A stretch of DNA of 39,027 nt from a virus. Below the pieces are notes generated by a model. The model was not told the DNA's origin and ran no database searches. It saw only the letters and a program-made list of their open reading frames with translations. Positions 1-9,205 of the stretch are shown here, piece by piece; positions within the stretch are counted from its first letter, which is position 1; each line of letters starts with the position of its first letter. Where the stretch lies: positions 1 through 39,027 of IMG/VR virus record IMGVR_UViG_3300050821_019647; one strand, 5' to 3'. The position numbers were made by a program, and so were the translations under genes.

Positions 1-52
1 CATTGGTTTGTTCCATAAAGTAATCAAATTTATCAAATGGTGGAAGTTGAGT
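1..52. repeat. Terminal direct repeat, left copy
   Basis: Bases 1-52 are identical to bases 38976-39027 at the other end. Such an exact end overlap is what an assembler leaves when it opens a circular or circularly permuted molecule. A minus-strand reading frame continues through the joined ends, so the circular map has one copy of this segment. It is more likely an assembly overlap than a physical terminal repeat, because the virion genes are P22-like and that group packages by headful. Confidence 0.93.
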
Positions 53-61
53 GTGCGGCAT
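1..61 (-). CDS. XhlA-like small membrane protein, 5' part of a gene split by the window ends
   Basis: This is the start (ATG at 61-59) of a 73-residue protein whose remainder is at 38815-39027. It begins one base after the stop codon of the spike gene, so it belongs to the same late operon. The joined protein has a short proline-containing N-terminus, a charged heptad-like helix (about residues 18-44), one hydrophobic segment (about 46-68) and a short basic tail. That layout matches XhlA-type phage membrane proteins, which accompany holins and lytic enzymes. A lysis role is inferred from the layout only; it could be another small membrane protein. Confidence 0.8.
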   Translation of the reverse strand, partial: MPHTQLPPFDKFDYFMEQTN

Positions 62-62
62 T

Positions 63-1658
63 TTAACCGATCCATGTGGTGGCAAGTGTGACGGGTGGCA
101 TGGCCCTTTGGAGTGCACCGATTGTTTGAAAGCCTGTGGAGAGGCCGCCCGGCATGGTGCCAATACTTCCGGCCGACCCCATGTTCGCTCCAGGATAAAA
201 GTTTCGGCCGGTCGTGATTTGATAGACAATATTTGTGCCACTCCCGCCAGGTGCACTTGAAAGGGTGAGTGTCGTGCCGCTGACATTTGTGATCAGATAT
301 TGTTGGGCTGTCGCCCCCGTACCCGAGATGATATAGACAAAATCCTGGTTGATTGTAATACCCGTGGCCGACGTGATCGCCAGAGTGGACCCCGAGACGG
401 TCGCGCCCGTGCCGGTCAACTGGCCGACGTTTGCAAATCCAGGATTGAGTGCAATATCGCTTGGTCCCTTGGTGCAGTTGGAAACATCAGTCGTGTTGCT
501 ATAAAAATCATTAAAATTTAAGAAAAACGATGTTCCTTGAAGTGCGCCCGAAGCATCGGTAACACTGACTCCAGTCGCAAGGCCGGTAAAGATGTTGTTG
601 ATAATGACCTTGTTGGCCGCATTGGTGACAAGAGAAATGCCCGTGCCGGTTTTGTTGGTAATGCCGCCAAAAAATGTACAGCCGTTGATTATGTCCGACG
701 TATCGCAAGCGCCGCTGTAGGAGATGCCGGCCGTGACCATGGAGTCAAAGATGCAATTCGTATATGTCGAGCCGTAATTGCCCGTTCCATTTGTGTTTAA
801 AATGCCAATATCTGAGTCGTGAAAGTAGCTATTGGCGACTAAAATCTCGTTCGGACATGTGAGCCCCCTGCCGGCATATGAGACAAACTCGCAGCTTAAA
901 AACGTGTTGTAGTTTGCAGCCGTCACCGCGGCAATATTGGCGGTTGTCGCCGATAAAACAAATTTACAAAGATAAAAATGGCATCGTGTCCCGCTCGAAA
1001 CCTGTGTGGCTGCAATGTTGGACGAGAATATCATGCTGGTAAAATTAAAGTTGTTACCGCACAAGAAGACCTTGGAATTCAACACCGGCCTTAGGGCACC
1101 CGTGGGCTTATCCCCGCGTACCGAATTATAGCCTTCCCAGGAAATTTGCGTCAGTGTCCCGCCATTGGTTGTTATATTCAAGGTGCCAGAAAGGGTGTAA
1201 GTTGGGTGACTTGCCCCACCCAAAACCCAAACCTTGTTGCCTGCGACCATGGCGTTACAAACGGTTGAATCACTTGCGTCCTGCAAAGACAAGGCGCCGC
1301 CAACGTGGTAGGTACCGCTTGAGAGTGATGCCGACGTGCCGCAAGCCCTATCGAGTGTGGCGGCCCCGCCGCTGACTGATACGATTTCATAAAACCCGGC
1401 GGTCCAGTTGGTGCCGGAATTGATGTGGATTAGGTTTCCACAATCGGCTGAAACAAAACTATGGCTTGCACTGGTAACGACAGGGGGGTTCGTTGTTCCG
1501 ATTGTTGAGGCCAGATCGGCAAACGTGTACTGAGCCGTCAATTGCTGGCTATAATCTGTCCCGGGTGTTGCGTTTGACGGATTAAACCCCCCCGAATTTA
1601 CATTGGCGGCTGTCGCTTGCTGACGAATCTCAAATACGGTTGAAGCGGCTAAAGCCAT
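63..1658 (-). CDS. Tail spike-like protein with right-handed beta-helix
   Basis: 531 residues. The central part (about 130-400) has the irregular short repeats of a parallel beta-helix, with many N, G, S, T and I residues and rungs such as NCIFDS, NGCTFFGG and INNIFTG, as in phage tailspikes and polysaccharide lyases. Residues about 57-122 form a compact module ending in an LDRACG motif that recurs inside the propeller protein at 4123-5967. The C-terminal 100 residues are S/T/G rich. The start has an AAGGGG ribosome site upstream. It is the last of three adjacent adhesin genes, so host-surface binding or glycan cleavage is likely. No catalytic residues can be assigned by eye, so enzyme activity is open. 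Confidence 0.75.
   Translation of the reverse strand: MALAASTVFEIRQQATAANVNSGGFNPSNATPGTDYSQQLTAQYTFADLASTIGTTNPPVVTSASHSFVSADCGNLIHINSGTNWTAGFYEIVSVSGGAATLDRACGTSASLSSGTYHVGGALSLQDASDSTVCNAMVAGNKVWVLGGASHPTYTLSGTLNITTNGGTLTQISWEGYNSVRGDKPTGALRPVLNSKVFLCGNNFNFTSMIFSSNIAATQVSSGTRCHFYLCKFVLSATTANIAAVTAANYNTFLSCEFVSYAGRGLTCPNEILVANSYFHDSDIGILNTNGTGNYGSTYTNCIFDSMVTAGISYSGACDTSDIINGCTFFGGITNKTGTGISLVTNAANKVIINNIFTGLATGVSVTDASGALQGTSFFLNFNDFYSNTTDVSNCTKGPSDIALNPGFANVGQLTGTGATVSGSTLAITSATGITINQDFVYIISGTGATAQQYLITNVSGTTLTLSSAPGGSGTNIVYQITTGRNFYPGANMGSAGSIGTMPGGLSTGFQTIGALQRAMPPVTLATTWIG
1293..1490 (-). other. Shared LDRACG module in the spike gene
   Basis: This segment encodes spike residues about 57-122. 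It matches residues about 335-408 of the neighbouring propeller protein position by position: S-A-(S/T)-H-(S/T)-F, AD-x-G, I-(N/S)-SG, G-x-Y-x-I and LDRACG are kept in the same order and spacing. It therefore looks like a mobile adhesin domain used in two different architectures. Confidence 0.72.
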
Positions 1659-1670
1659 TTCATTTACCCC

Positions 1671-4130
1671 TTATGGCATCCAGTTGGCGATTGGCACTTG
1701 GAATTTTAAAGAAAAAGATTCAGCCGAGTTGTTAAACCCATAAAACCCACTGCCAAAAGCCGACCCTCCGCCGTTGGCTGTGTAAATCTTTATGCTCGTC
1801 GTCGAATATGGAATGGCAAAAATAGCATCCGACGAGCTTCCCATGGCCATTCCACCAGGATAAACATCATAGGCTGCCGCTGGGCTGCCTGACCCTATGA
1901 GGGTTGAATAGGTTGAGACACTGGATGCAAATGTAATTCCCGAAGGCATCGCTAAAATGTAGTCGCCCGTCCCGTTGCTCGAGCCGGAACTTGATGTGTA
2001 CTTAAACTGCACCCAAATCTCGGCGTTGGCCCCATCTCTGCGCCATTGGATGGCGTCCTTGACCATGCTCGTTGGCTTTGTCGGGTTCGTGGTGGTCCCA
2101 GTCCACGTGGTGGCAACGGCCGTGGACCAGGCCGTGTTGGTCACCCGGTTTGTGACATACCACACGCTTGTGCCATCACTTGTGACGGTAATGCTCTCTC
2201 CCGGTGTCCAAAGTCCGAAACTTGTAAGCGCCGTGTTCTGAAACCCTGCGTTGATCGTGTCCGACCCAGCACAGGTTAAAGTATTGGCGTGAGTCACGTC
2301 GGTGGCGTGCGTTTTTGTCATTGTGACGACAAAGCCTGCACCAGCGGAGGCTGCCAAGGGCAGTGTGGCCGTGGTGCCGGCATTACTCGAACAATAAGTC
2401 GTGCCGCTACTGGTCGACCCAATTGTAAAACTTGAGCCCGATTGCACCGAAATGGGGAAAAGCGGGGCCGACGCCGGCGCACTCCTGGTTACTTTCAAAA
2501 CCAAATTGATACGGGTTAAAGTCGATGCCGAGTTGACGTTAAATGCCAACACATCGCCAGCATTCACACTGGTCGTCCAGCCGGTGAGTGTTGAATCCTG
2601 GTAGTCCTGAGCCGAGGACAGCGTCGGTAAATCGCTTGCTGTAATGGTGTTGGTGACTGTCGGGGGGAAACTGGCGTAGGCGACTTTCCATATATCAATC
2701 ACCGCAGACCCGGACTGATCAGCTGCAAGAGTCACGCTATTAATCGTACAAGCGAAGGGCACGTATAAATAACCCTTTACGCCCGTCGTGGGTGCGGACC
2801 CACCGCCGTCAATCGTAATGCCCAAAGTCGCAGTAAAGGTGCCCGTGCCGGAGCCGCCTCCGGTGGCAGCCGATGAAATCCAAGTGGACCCGTTCGATGT
2901 TAAGACGTTGCCGCTTGTACTCGGAGCAACGAGAGTGGGGTTTGAGGTACCAGCACCCACGACCACACTGCCAGACGTGAGGGAGGTGAGCCCTGTTCCG
3001 CCGCTCGTGACGGGGAGTGTGCTGGATAAACCTGCCGCCGTGCCGCTCGTGTTTTGGTTCAAGGTCGGAAAATCGGCTGCGACCGCAATCGTAAGCGCGC
3101 CGGTTGAAGTCGTCGATTTGACAATACCGGTTGAAAGCCCTGAAGTCCCAGCCGAGTAGTCCGTGCCCGATGTGGCGGCTGAAATGGCCGTCCCATTGCC
3201 CTTTAATACGCCTGTTACACTCGTTGCCATGGTGATGGCAGGGGTGGATGTCGCATTGGCAACGGTGCCCGTAAAGCCATTGGCACTTGCAACAGAAACT
3301 GTTGTGACCGTGCCCGAGCCCCCGCCACCGCTGGCAGACGAGCTGACGTCCCACGTGCCGTTGCTTGAGCCAATGCTCGTGCAAGTGATATAGGCCTGTG
3401 TGCTGGCGCCGACGGTTGCGACAAGCGAGGCGCCGTGGTTATTGACGGTGACCGCGCCGGTGGAGCGATTGAGAATCGCAAATTGCTGGCCGACAACCAA
3501 AGTCGTCGCATCCGGCAATACGACGGTCTGTGTCGTGCTCCCTGTGAACTGTTGGTTGTATGCCGATGAGACGCTGAGAGTCGTAGTCCCCGCAGCCGTC
3601 GCTGTCGTGGCAAAATTCTCGATTAAATTATTGGCCTGGGTGTTGGCATTGGCATCCCGACCCATAACGCTCGATGCCGTGGCCGCCGTCACAAGCGATG
3701 TTGAGCCCGTCCCCCCGTTGGCGACAGGCAGGGCCGTCCCCGATAAACCAAATGCCAATGTGCCAGTCGTGGTGACAGGGTTGCCAGAAATCGACATGAA
3801 AGCTGGAACCGACACGTTGACCGATGTCACCGTGCCCGAGCCCGTCGCAGGCGTGGGCTCTGAGACATTGTCGACCGTAAATTGCGTATTGCCGAGCGAA
3901 TCTTGCACCACAAATTTATATGAGCCCGACGTAATCCATATTTCGGCAGATCCCGTGGAATCTAAAACCACGGGGTTTGAATTGGGTGTCACACCCGTCT
4001 CATCCGTGTACGTGGCTTGCGGTGTACTGGTTCCTGCGATGTAGGAATAAATAAGTCCGCCCGAAAGGGGGACACCATTGGAGTCAAAAAACCTTTGTTT
4101 TAAAACCGGACAAAGCGTCGTGTTAGACAT
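1671..4130 (-). CDS. Tail fibre protein with virion-anchoring-type N-terminal domain
   Basis: 819 residues. Residues 1-95 have the pattern FFDSNGVPLSGG, IYSYIAGTSTP, NPVVLDSTGSA, YKFVVQDSLGN. This type of domain starts many podovirus tail fibres and resembles in layout the head-binding domain of P22 tailspike. The next gene upstream starts with a clear paralogue of it. The middle holds G/S/T-rich fibre repeats such as NGGTGSTSL and SGGTGLTSL. A segment near residues 170-260 (GQQFAILNRSTGAVTVNN) is a motif common in receptor-binding fibres. The C-terminal 150 residues are Trp/Tyr-containing and probably the receptor-facing tip. Its start overlaps the upstream gene by 8 bases. Confidence 0.75.
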   Translation of the reverse strand: MSNTTLCPVLKQRFFDSNGVPLSGGLIYSYIAGTSTPQATYTDETGVTPNSNPVVLDSTGSAEIWITSGSYKFVVQDSLGNTQFTVDNVSEPTPATGSGTVTSVNVSVPAFMSISGNPVTTTGTLAFGLSGTALPVANGGTGSTSLVTAATASSVMGRDANANTQANNLIENFATTATAAGTTTLSVSSAYNQQFTGSTTQTVVLPDATTLVVGQQFAILNRSTGAVTVNNHGASLVATVGASTQAYITCTSIGSSNGTWDVSSSASGGGGSGTVTTVSVASANGFTGTVANATSTPAITMATSVTGVLKGNGTAISAATSGTDYSAGTSGLSTGIVKSTTSTGALTIAVAADFPTLNQNTSGTAAGLSSTLPVTSGGTGLTSLTSGSVVVGAGTSNPTLVAPSTSGNVLTSNGSTWISSAATGGGSGTGTFTATLGITIDGGGSAPTTGVKGYLYVPFACTINSVTLAADQSGSAVIDIWKVAYASFPPTVTNTITASDLPTLSSAQDYQDSTLTGWTTSVNAGDVLAFNVNSASTLTRINLVLKVTRSAPASAPLFPISVQSGSSFTIGSTSSGTTYCSSNAGTTATLPLAASAGAGFVVTMTKTHATDVTHANTLTCAGSDTINAGFQNTALTSFGLWTPGESITVTSDGTSVWYVTNRVTNTAWSTAVATTWTGTTTNPTKPTSMVKDAIQWRRDGANAEIWVQFKYTSSSGSSNGTGDYILAMPSGITFASSVSTYSTLIGSGSPAAAYDVYPGGMAMGSSSDAIFAIPYSTTSIKIYTANGGGSAFGSGFYGFNNSAESFSLKFQVPIANWMP

Positions 4131-5967
4131 TACTCAAATTCCTTACCCATAAGAGTGCATCGGTTGGGAGAATGGATGCCGACTGGTAGGTAAATATGTA
4201 GGGTGTTGAGGTATTGACCGTTGCTAAAAACTGCCCGGTCGGCCCCCAAGCAATGGCGCCCGAGGCCGACGTCGGCAGACTTCCAGGAGCCGAAAGTGCT
4301 GTAAATGTTAAAGCGAGCGAGGACACCTGATAAATTAAAACATATGGGGAGCTGTTGAGCGCTAAGGCCATATAAAGGCTGTTGGGTGACCAGGCAATGC
4401 CCGTGACGATGCTTGTGGGCGGCACGGCCGGGGTCGATGCCAAATGTGTAAATGAAACACCCGACACCTGATAAATCGCCAAGTAAGGGGAGCCCGCAAG
4501 GCCTACTGACAAAAACTGACCCGACGGCGAAAACTTAACACTTTGGCCGGCGGCTGGAAGGGTCGGGCTACTTATATATGTAAACGTTGTGCCCGAGATT
4601 TGGTAAATCGTTAAATAAGGTGCGCTCTGGCTAATGCACGCTAAGAATTGATTGTCTGGCGAAAAGGCCATCGAATAAACCGTGCCACCGGGGAGTGTCA
4701 GGGGTGCTGAGAGTGCTGTAAATAAGGGCTGGTTGTTATAAGCCGTGACGGCAAAAACGCCACCCGTGAGGGATGAGCCAAGCCCGCAGGCTCGATCCAA
4801 AATGGCAAATGACCCCGAGTTTCCGGTGATACGGTACACGCCGGGGGCGTAGCCGGCACCGGAGGAAATTTGTAAACTTAAGCCTATGTCCGCAGTCGTA
4901 AAGGTGTGTGTCGCTGATGCGACTTGTGGGTTTGCGGTGTTGGGGGTGGTGCAGGTCAAATTCCCACCACTATAAAGTGGAATAATGGGTGCGGATGTCA
5001 CCTGGTACATGGTCACAAAAGGTGTTGTCGCACTGCCGTGGGCAAAATATTCGCCATTCGGTGACCAGGCGCACGAGAAGCCATTGCCCGGCGGGATTGA
5101 TTCCGGATCATTGAGCTTTGTAAACGTATTTCCCTGCCGCAGATAGTTGGTCACAAAAGGTGTGGTCGTATGGGCGTAGGATAAAAAATCACCCTTTGGT
5201 GACCAAGCCACACCATTGGCGACACCCGTTGGCGTGGTTCCGGGCGTTGAGAGTGCCGTAAATGTGGAGCCAATGCGCTCATAAATAACGGCATAAGGGG
5301 AGGGGACTTCGGCTACGGCCAAAAACCTGCCATCGGGCGAAAAGGCACAACCATTGCCAACACCAGTCGGTAAAGTCGTCGGTGGTGCCAATTGGTTGGG
5401 TGATGTCCACGGGTATTGGGGTACTGCCTCAATGACCGAGCCCGTTAAATCGCTGCAGTTTTGAAAGACGACCTCAATCATATTATCAAGGCTCGTTAAA
5501 TCAATGGTCGGGTCAATGTTTCCAACCTCAATGGTGCCTGTCGCAATTTTTGAACCCGTCACGGCACTATTGGCAAGTTTTGTGGTTGTAACAGCCCCGC
5601 TTTGAATAAGGGTTGAGGTGATGGCACCCGCCGCAATAAGTGACGTCGTAATAGCACCCGCCGCAATTGCGCCAGCGCCAATGGAGCCTGTCTCGACAAT
5701 AAACACATTATCTTTAGTCGTGATGGTATTGCCTGAGGCATCTTTTAAAATAAATTTGTAGCCCGTACTGATGGGAATCCAAACACTGGCGCTTCCCGTT
5801 GAATCCAAAACCGTGGGGTTGGCGTTGGGTGTCCCTTGCGTTTGATCCGTGTAAGTCGCAAGCGGCGTTGAAGTGCCAGCGGCATAAGAATAAAGGGAGC
5901 CGCCCACAAGGGGATTGCCATTGGTATCAAGGAATTGTTGGATAAGGTTTGGCAGTAATTCAGCCAT
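4123..5967 (-). CDS. Tail fibre protein with seven WD40-like propeller repeats and an inserted module
   Basis: 614 residues. Residues 1-92 are a paralogue of the N-terminal domain of the downstream fibre. Residues 95-150 are short fibre repeats (AAGAITTSLI, SGAVTTTKL). From about 200 on there are seven repeats of about 46 residues, each with a core such as FSPDGRFLAVA, WSPKGDFLSYA or WGPTGQFLATV, at about 209, 255, 301, 435, 479, 527 and 574. This is the signature of a seven-bladed WD40/YVTN-like propeller. Between repeats 3 and 4 sits a foreign module of about 74 residues that is shared with the spike gene. Propellers bind glycans or proteins, so receptor recognition is the likely role. Confidence 0.75.
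   Translation of the reverse strand: MAELLPNLIQQFLDTNGNPLVGGSLYSYAAGTSTPLATYTDQTQGTPNANPTVLDSTGSASVWIPISTGYKFILKDASGNTITTKDNVFIVETGSIGAGAIAAGAITTSLIAAGAITSTLIQSGAVTTTKLANSAVTGSKIATGTIEVGNIDPTIDLTSLDNMIEVVFQNCSDLTGSVIEAVPQYPWTSPNQLAPPTTLPTGVGNGCAFSPDGRFLAVAEVPSPYAVIYERIGSTFTALSTPGTTPTGVANGVAWSPKGDFLSYAHTTTPFVTNYLRQGNTFTKLNDPESIPPGNGFSCAWSPNGEYFAHGSATTPFVTMYQVTSAPIIPLYSGGNLTCTTPNTANPQVASATHTFTTADIGLSLQISSGAGYAPGVYRITGNSGSFAILDRACGLGSSLTGGVFAVTAYNNQPLFTALSAPLTLPGGTVYSMAFSPDNQFLACISQSAPYLTIYQISGTTFTYISSPTLPAAGQSVKFSPSGQFLSVGLAGSPYLAIYQVSGVSFTHLASTPAVPPTSIVTGIAWSPNSLYMALALNSSPYVLIYQVSSLALTFTALSAPGSLPTSASGAIAWGPTGQFLATVNTSTPYIFTYQSASILPTDALLWVRNLSNV
4744..4965 (-). other. Shared LDRACG module inserted between propeller repeats 3 and 4
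   Basis: Encodes residues about 335-408 of the propeller protein. The flanking propeller repeats keep a period near 46 residues, but repeats 3 and 4 are about 134 residues apart, so this module interrupts the array. It carries the same motif order as spike residues 57-122 (SATHTF, TADIG, ISSG, GVYRI, LDRACG). Confidence 0.72.
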
Positions 5968-5969
5968 TT

Positions 5970-8030
5970 TTATTTATCCCCTTTGTCATCGAGGCGTGAC
6001 TTCACTTTGCTCATTAAATTATCCATGGCTTTGCTGCCTGGCTTTAGGTCGGAGGCCTGCACCAACAAATCTCTGAGTTTTGGGTCGTCGATCATGGCGC
6101 CTTTTTGGCTTTGAAGGGTTTGTTTTTCTTTCGGGTCATTCGCGTGGTCGATTAAGTTTTGTAGGCCATCATTGGCCCATTTTTTTGGCCCCTTTGTTGG
6201 CGTGTCTCTGTCTTTATTCAACTGCATTGGGGAATTATCGGGTGTGACGGGGGTTTTTTGATCGGGTGCGGGATTCGTTGAATCGCCTTTTGGAAGGAAT
6301 GTTTCAGCCGCTTTACCGGCCAATGATGGTGCGACTTTCATTGTCGCAGCCGCCGTACGCCCCAACGCAGTTCCCGCATTGATTCCCGCCTTCACCGCAG
6401 CGGGCGAGGCAAGACCTTCTGCTATTAACGCCCCCGGAATATGGCCGACCAGGTAGCCCGCAGCACCCGCCGCGCCCATGCGAGTTAAAGATTTTCCCGT
6501 GGCATCTACTGGCAATAAAGATGGTTTACCAAATGTGCGCGCCGTTGCGATCTTTTCAGCATCGCCCAACATGTCGGTTCCGGTCGCCTCGCCCAACTGT
6601 TTTAAAACCTTGGCATTGGCCGGATTGGCGCCCGAGCCTGCGGCATAAAGGGAAGACGCCGTTTTTCCCTCGGCCAGCATGCTTTTATTTGCGACATCCT
6701 GGATTTCGTGCAGTTTTGACAAAGCTGCATTGGCCTCAGAAATTTCTCTTGGGCCAATCGTATCCATCAGACCCTTGGCTTCTTGAAACCCTTGTTTTGC
6801 AGCATTGGCTGCCTGTTTGCCCACCTGAAAGCCCAATGGGGTTCCACCAAATGCGCCAGCCGCTTGATCACCTAAAAATTGTTTTATTTTTTGCAGCGTT
6901 TGGATATTGGCCAAATATTTCGGTGGTCCCTTCCCGCCGGTCGGAATTTCAACAACGCGGTCTTCAGGGTATTGTTGGACCCAATTGCCCGTTTTATCTG
7001 TCGTCCATTTCGGAAAGACTGCGTCCCCCGGCTTTGTTTCCATCACAACCGGAACGGATTCGACTTTATTTTTAAGTCGATTGGGCACCTCGCCGGGTGT
7101 CAACTCCGTTATGCGTTGGTCATATGGGGCACCCTTTACCCGGGCATTCATTTCGGTCGCCGCATCATATGCAAGGACCGGTTTTTCGGCCGGTGATGGC
7201 GAGGAGCCCTTGATTTTATCGATTAGGCTGTCGACATCTTTGATTGCGTCCGCATGAAGGGATGGGTCGAGTCGCTGTTTATAATCCTCAAGCGAATCAA
7301 TAATTGGTGTTACATCAATATTTTTATTTTTTGGTGCACTCTCAAGCGCCTTCGAGATTTGTGCGTTTAGACCTTTCCGAGTGTCTTGAATCGAGGTGTT
7401 CATTTTCTGGCGCAGCTGATCGGCCATCTCCTGCGCGTCGTTATCACTGGATGCGGCAAGTTTGTCGATTTCTGCGGCATGTTTAGCGTACGTTTGAATT
7501 TCCTTTTGCGGCACACCCGTAAAAGTGCTTGCGAGTTTCGATGCGCCCTGGCCGACCTTATCAATAACGGCTTGGCCAAGTTTGGTATTGGCTGCGGCCT
7601 CAATGCCTTTTCCGAGTAACTTGCCGCCGGCTTCGGCCGCGGCCCCTTCAACGCCGGCCTTTGCGACGTTCCCATAAATATCGGCGCGCGTTTTATCCTG
7701 GCCCAAAATGTATTGCTCGCCTAGATTTTTGAGAGCTTCGCCGCCCGCGCTGCCCAGACCTGCACCAACCAATGAACCCGCACCAGGTTCGGCTGCGGTA
7801 CCGACCGCACCGCCCGCAACCATACCAGCCATAGGCAATGCATTTAGTCCACCTTGGATAATTCCGCGCGGGGTTGTCCCCAACGGCAAATTGGTATCGA
7901 GCCAGGACGGGCCACCATTGCCTGCCGGTGCGGCGGCCTGAAATGGTTGATTGGGATCAAAGGCTGGTTTTGCCCCCTGACTTCCTGCGACCTGAAACGG
8001 CTGGTTGGGATCAAACGCCGGCTTGTCCAT
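5970..8030 (-). CDS. Putative DNA ejection / internal virion protein
   Basis: 686 residues. The N-terminus carries two copies of a KPAFDPNQPFQ motif (about 3-13 and 21-31). Residues 45-110 are a long G/A-rich hydrophobic stretch that could enter membranes. The middle is charged and helical, a second A/G-rich stretch lies near 505-560, and the last 110 residues are K/D/P-rich. This composition and the position (three genes between tail accessory proteins and fibres) fit proteins that leave the capsid with the DNA and form a conduit across the envelope. The FDPNQPF repeat is common near the N-terminus of such podovirus proteins. It starts inside a TAATG overlap with the upstream gene. Confidence 0.6.
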   Translation of the reverse strand: MDKPAFDPNQPFQVAGSQGAKPAFDPNQPFQAAAPAGNGGPSWLDTNLPLGTTPRGIIQGGLNALPMAGMVAGGAVGTAAEPGAGSLVGAGLGSAGGEALKNLGEQYILGQDKTRADIYGNVAKAGVEGAAAEAGGKLLGKGIEAAANTKLGQAVIDKVGQGASKLASTFTGVPQKEIQTYAKHAAEIDKLAASSDNDAQEMADQLRQKMNTSIQDTRKGLNAQISKALESAPKNKNIDVTPIIDSLEDYKQRLDPSLHADAIKDVDSLIDKIKGSSPSPAEKPVLAYDAATEMNARVKGAPYDQRITELTPGEVPNRLKNKVESVPVVMETKPGDAVFPKWTTDKTGNWVQQYPEDRVVEIPTGGKGPPKYLANIQTLQKIKQFLGDQAAGAFGGTPLGFQVGKQAANAAKQGFQEAKGLMDTIGPREISEANAALSKLHEIQDVANKSMLAEGKTASSLYAAGSGANPANAKVLKQLGEATGTDMLGDAEKIATARTFGKPSLLPVDATGKSLTRMGAAGAAGYLVGHIPGALIAEGLASPAAVKAGINAGTALGRTAAATMKVAPSLAGKAAETFLPKGDSTNPAPDQKTPVTPDNSPMQLNKDRDTPTKGPKKWANDGLQNLIDHANDPKEKQTLQSQKGAMIDDPKLRDLLVQASDLKPGSKAMDNLMSKVKSRLDDKGDK

Positions 8031-9196
8031 TATTCGTATTCGCCCGTTTGTGGATTCAGGTTATAGGTGTGTCCGTTTTGAATAACTGATTGTGGTTTGC
8101 CTCCGCCACCTCCCGGTGCACCTTGCTGGCTATCCTCGGGATTGTTAAACCGGTTGATGTATTGCTGTTGCAGCGTTTGATAATTTTGTTCACCAATTCG
8201 GCCACGGCTGGATTCAATCACTCGGCCATACCGATCCGTGATGACTTTTTTCGCCTCCGTGGCGAGCGAGTCACCGTATTCTTTAAATCGTTGCAAAAAT
8301 TCGCCCGCCTGCGCACCGGTTGGGTGGTTCATGGCCTTTTGGGCGGCCTCAGCTAAAGTTTTTGGGACGGTTGAAGGATTTAAGCCTGCAAGCTCATGGA
8401 TCGACGGCGTCCCCCCGCTGGCCATTTTCGCAATTTCCGTAGCATACAACTGTACCTCTGCACTCGACATATTGTTGGGATCTTTTGCGTAGCGGTTAAA
8501 AAGTGAGCTTGCTTTTTGCGAGGCATAAAGGTCCATTTCGGCTTGGTTTGCGGCTTTCCCCTGGCGCGCCGAATCGAGCATTTGAAGGGTATTGCCCATC
8601 GCCTGGTTTTGTTTATCCGAGCGTTGTTGATCCCGCTTGACGGCCAAATCCTGGCGCTGAAGGTCTAATTTTTGTCGTTCCAATTGCTCCGTAATTTGGT
8701 CGTGTACACTTTGGCTTTGTGCCCGCATTTGGTCGACGTTGCCTTTGTCATATATTGGCGATAAATGATCGGTTGGAAGGCCCAATTCTTTACCCTTTTG
8801 GAGGGCGTCAGTCCAAGATTGTTGGTCGTAAACACCTGCGAGTAAATCTTGTCTTATTTGTTGTTGTTGTTGCAGTTGGGCTAAATCATTTTGCTGCCAT
8901 TTTTGTTTTTCTCGAACGGCAAGCTGCGGGTTTTTCCCCATAAGAGTTGAAAGCACCCCTTGGCGGTTGACGATAGGGCTACCGTCGGGTCCTTGGGTTA
9001 TGTTGTCTTGATAGGCCGAGCGCACGGCCTGGTCGTCAGCGTCTTCGCGTTGGGCCTTTTGAACCTCAAGGCTACGAATTTGTCCAAGGTCGGATAAACT
9101 TTTGACCTGTGCCATTTTGATGGCGTTATCTATGGGATTTTGAATCTGAATATCCGGAGCCTTGGCGCCTAAAATAATGCTTGGATCTAATGCCAT
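8030..9196 (-). CDS. Putative DNA ejection / internal virion protein, coiled-coil rich
   Basis: 388 residues. Residues 95-215 are Q/K/D/L-rich and predicted to be long helices (QLQQQQQIRQDL, QLERQKLDLQRQDLAVKRDQ). The rest is helical, with a Gly-rich linker (PGGGGGKP) before a short tail containing YNLNPQTGEYE. It is the middle gene of a three-gene ejection-type set. No enzymatic motif is visible. The role is inferred from composition and position. Confidence 0.6.
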   Translation of the reverse strand: MALDPSIILGAKAPDIQIQNPIDNAIKMAQVKSLSDLGQIRSLEVQKAQREDADDQAVRSAYQDNITQGPDGSPIVNRQGVLSTLMGKNPQLAVREKQKWQQNDLAQLQQQQQIRQDLLAGVYDQQSWTDALQKGKELGLPTDHLSPIYDKGNVDQMRAQSQSVHDQITEQLERQKLDLQRQDLAVKRDQQRSDKQNQAMGNTLQMLDSARQGKAANQAEMDLYASQKASSLFNRYAKDPNNMSSAEVQLYATEIAKMASGGTPSIHELAGLNPSTVPKTLAEAAQKAMNHPTGAQAGEFLQRFKEYGDSLATEAKKVITDRYGRVIESSRGRIGEQNYQTLQQQYINRFNNPEDSQQGAPGGGGGKPQSVIQNGHTYNLNPQTGEYE

Positions 9197-9205
9197 AGAC
9201 TACTC

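Noticed and set aside
2809-3613. Long minus-strand frames in other phases of the tail fibre gene
   Set aside because: Rich in H, R, C and Q as expected from shifted reading of T/G/S codons. Unlike the HNH case, no protein family motif is present.
3400-4044. Plus-strand open frame of 214 codons
   Set aside because: It lies opposite the tail fibre gene, is dominated by V/P/T as expected from the antisense of S/T/G-rich repeats, and has no ribosome site.
6521-7196. Plus-strand open frames opposite the ejection protein
   Set aside because: Antisense shadows of a long gene, overlapping each other in different frames, with no family resemblance or ribosome site.
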